From NCBI GenBank assembly GCA_965206445.1, contig CBDBJR010000002.1:2356001-2420000 (forward strand): a stretch of 64,000 nucleotides of DNA. The letters run 5' to 3'. The notes beneath the pieces are model-generated. The model worked only from the letters and a program-made list of their open reading frames with translations, was not told the origin of the DNA and did no database searches. The DNA comes from CBDBJR01 sp965206445. GTDB taxonomy: Bacteria > Pseudomonadota > Gammaproteobacteria > Arenicellales > Poriferihabitantaceae. Of the stretch, positions 63,637 through 64,000 are shown piece after piece; position 1 is the stretch's first letter, and every line of letters begins with the position of its first letter. The translations under genes were made by a program, and so were the position numbers.

Positions 63637-64000
63637 CTACCAGGTCCATTGCCACTGCAACTCGATGCGGTGATCGGCGTCGGCGTCGGTTCGTTCGCGG
63701 CGGCTGCCTTTTAGTTCCAGCTTGACGCCGTGGCCCAAATCAAAACTGGCACCCAGTCGCTGCGTGCGGCCGCCGCCTTCCAGTAGCGACGCACCCAGAT
63801 ACGGGCGCACCGTGCCGCCCAGCAGCCACAGGCCGTAGCCTACCTCGCCGTCCATCCGCAGCGCCGCCGACCGGTTCGACGTCGCTACATCCGACGCGCC
63901 GCGATCCCACAATTGCTTGACGCCGCTGCTGTCCCGGCCGTAGCTCGGCGACAGGCTGAACGACAGCCCGCGACCGCCCTGCCCCGGCGCCAGCCGCAGC
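63637..64000 (-). CDS. C-terminal barrel of a second autotransporter (partial, runs off the window)
   Basis: The last ~120 residues of a gene whose start lies beyond the window. The frame is open to base 64000. RGLSFSLSPSYGRDSS and KQLWDRGASD align with RGLAFSLQPAYGATAS and THLWEQDSVV of the protein ending at 24781, followed by strand-rich YGLWLLGGTVRPYLGASL and an end in IELQWQWTW. Barrel strands end in Trp as in the first copy. The gene likely encodes another large surface protein of the same family, on the opposite strand. Confidence 0.85.
   Translation of the reverse strand, partial: LRLAPGQGGRGLSFSLSPSYGRDSSGVKQLWDRGASDVATSNRSAALRMDGEVGYGLWLLGGTVRPYLGASLLEGGGRTQRLGASFDLGHGVKLELKGSRRERTDADADHRIELQWQWTW

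Overview
This is a GC-rich, gene-dense bacterial chromosome segment, most likely from a gammaproteobacterium. The inference rests on conserved gene orders: dprA-smg-topA, a TolC-family gene behind a Pcm-like gene, secG followed by a CCA-encoding tRNA-Leu(GAG), a rhodanese-secB-gpsA string, and dapF-DUF484-xerC. The exact lineage cannot be read from the sequence. Two surface autotransporters, many exporters, dispersed hairpin elements and long inverted repeats would suit an environmental or host-associated organism, but that is inference.

Layout. 0-8 kb (minus strand): TolC-like channel, Pcm-like methyltransferase, TopA with a lysine-rich tail, Smg, DprA and a LysM protein. 8.4-11.2 kb (plus): hisA, tatA, tatB with a repeat-expanded tail, and a gamma-glutamylcyclotransferase-like gene. 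11.2-13 kb: moaC-moeA for molybdenum cofactor, matching an fdhD gene at 61-62 kb. 13-19 kb: a cation/proton antiporter, msrB coupled to a DUF1223 gene, a HAD phosphatase, a poly-G inverted repeat, a VOC protein, a PD-(D/E)XK-like orphan and a histone-deacetylase-family enzyme. 19.1-26 kb: an autotransporter of about 1,800 residues with six almost identical repeats of about 351 bp, then a lower-GC gene built on eight 15-residue repeats. 26-31.6 kb: UMF1 transporter, aldo/keto reductase, cystathionine beta-synthase, tpiA, secG, tRNA-Leu. 31.7-41 kb: a hydrolase, a metabolic cluster (MFS transporter, cupin, DegT-type aminotransferase, D-cysteine desulfhydrase-like enzyme, truncated hemoglobin, amidinotransferase-fold enzyme) and two drug-type exporters.

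41-45.5 kb: carboxylesterase, a compact restriction-modification pair that looks acquired, an isochorismatase-type hydrolase, and a small operon of a DUF4325 STAS-like protein followed by an apparently frameshifted small membrane protein. 45.6-51.1 kb: hydantoinase/oxoprolinase A and B subunits with a ThDP-dependent enzyme whose start codon lies in a triplicated 18-bp repeat. 51-64 kb: an SDR lacking its catalytic Tyr, gpsA, secB, rhodanese, a C-terminal processing protease, dapF, DUF484, xerC, a K+-dependent-type membrane pyrophosphatase, fdhD, a BKACE enzyme, a 51-bp perfect inverted repeat, and the C-terminal end of a second autotransporter running off the window.

The best leads for something undescribed are the two-hairpin dispersed element with compensatory changes (30.0 and 63.3 kb), the DUF4325/membrane-protein pair, the metabolic cluster at 32.8-38.3 kb, the hydantoinase-ThDP operon, and the repeat-driven plasticity of the autotransporter, TatB and coiled-coil genes. 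All calls are by reading translated sequence; no database search was run.
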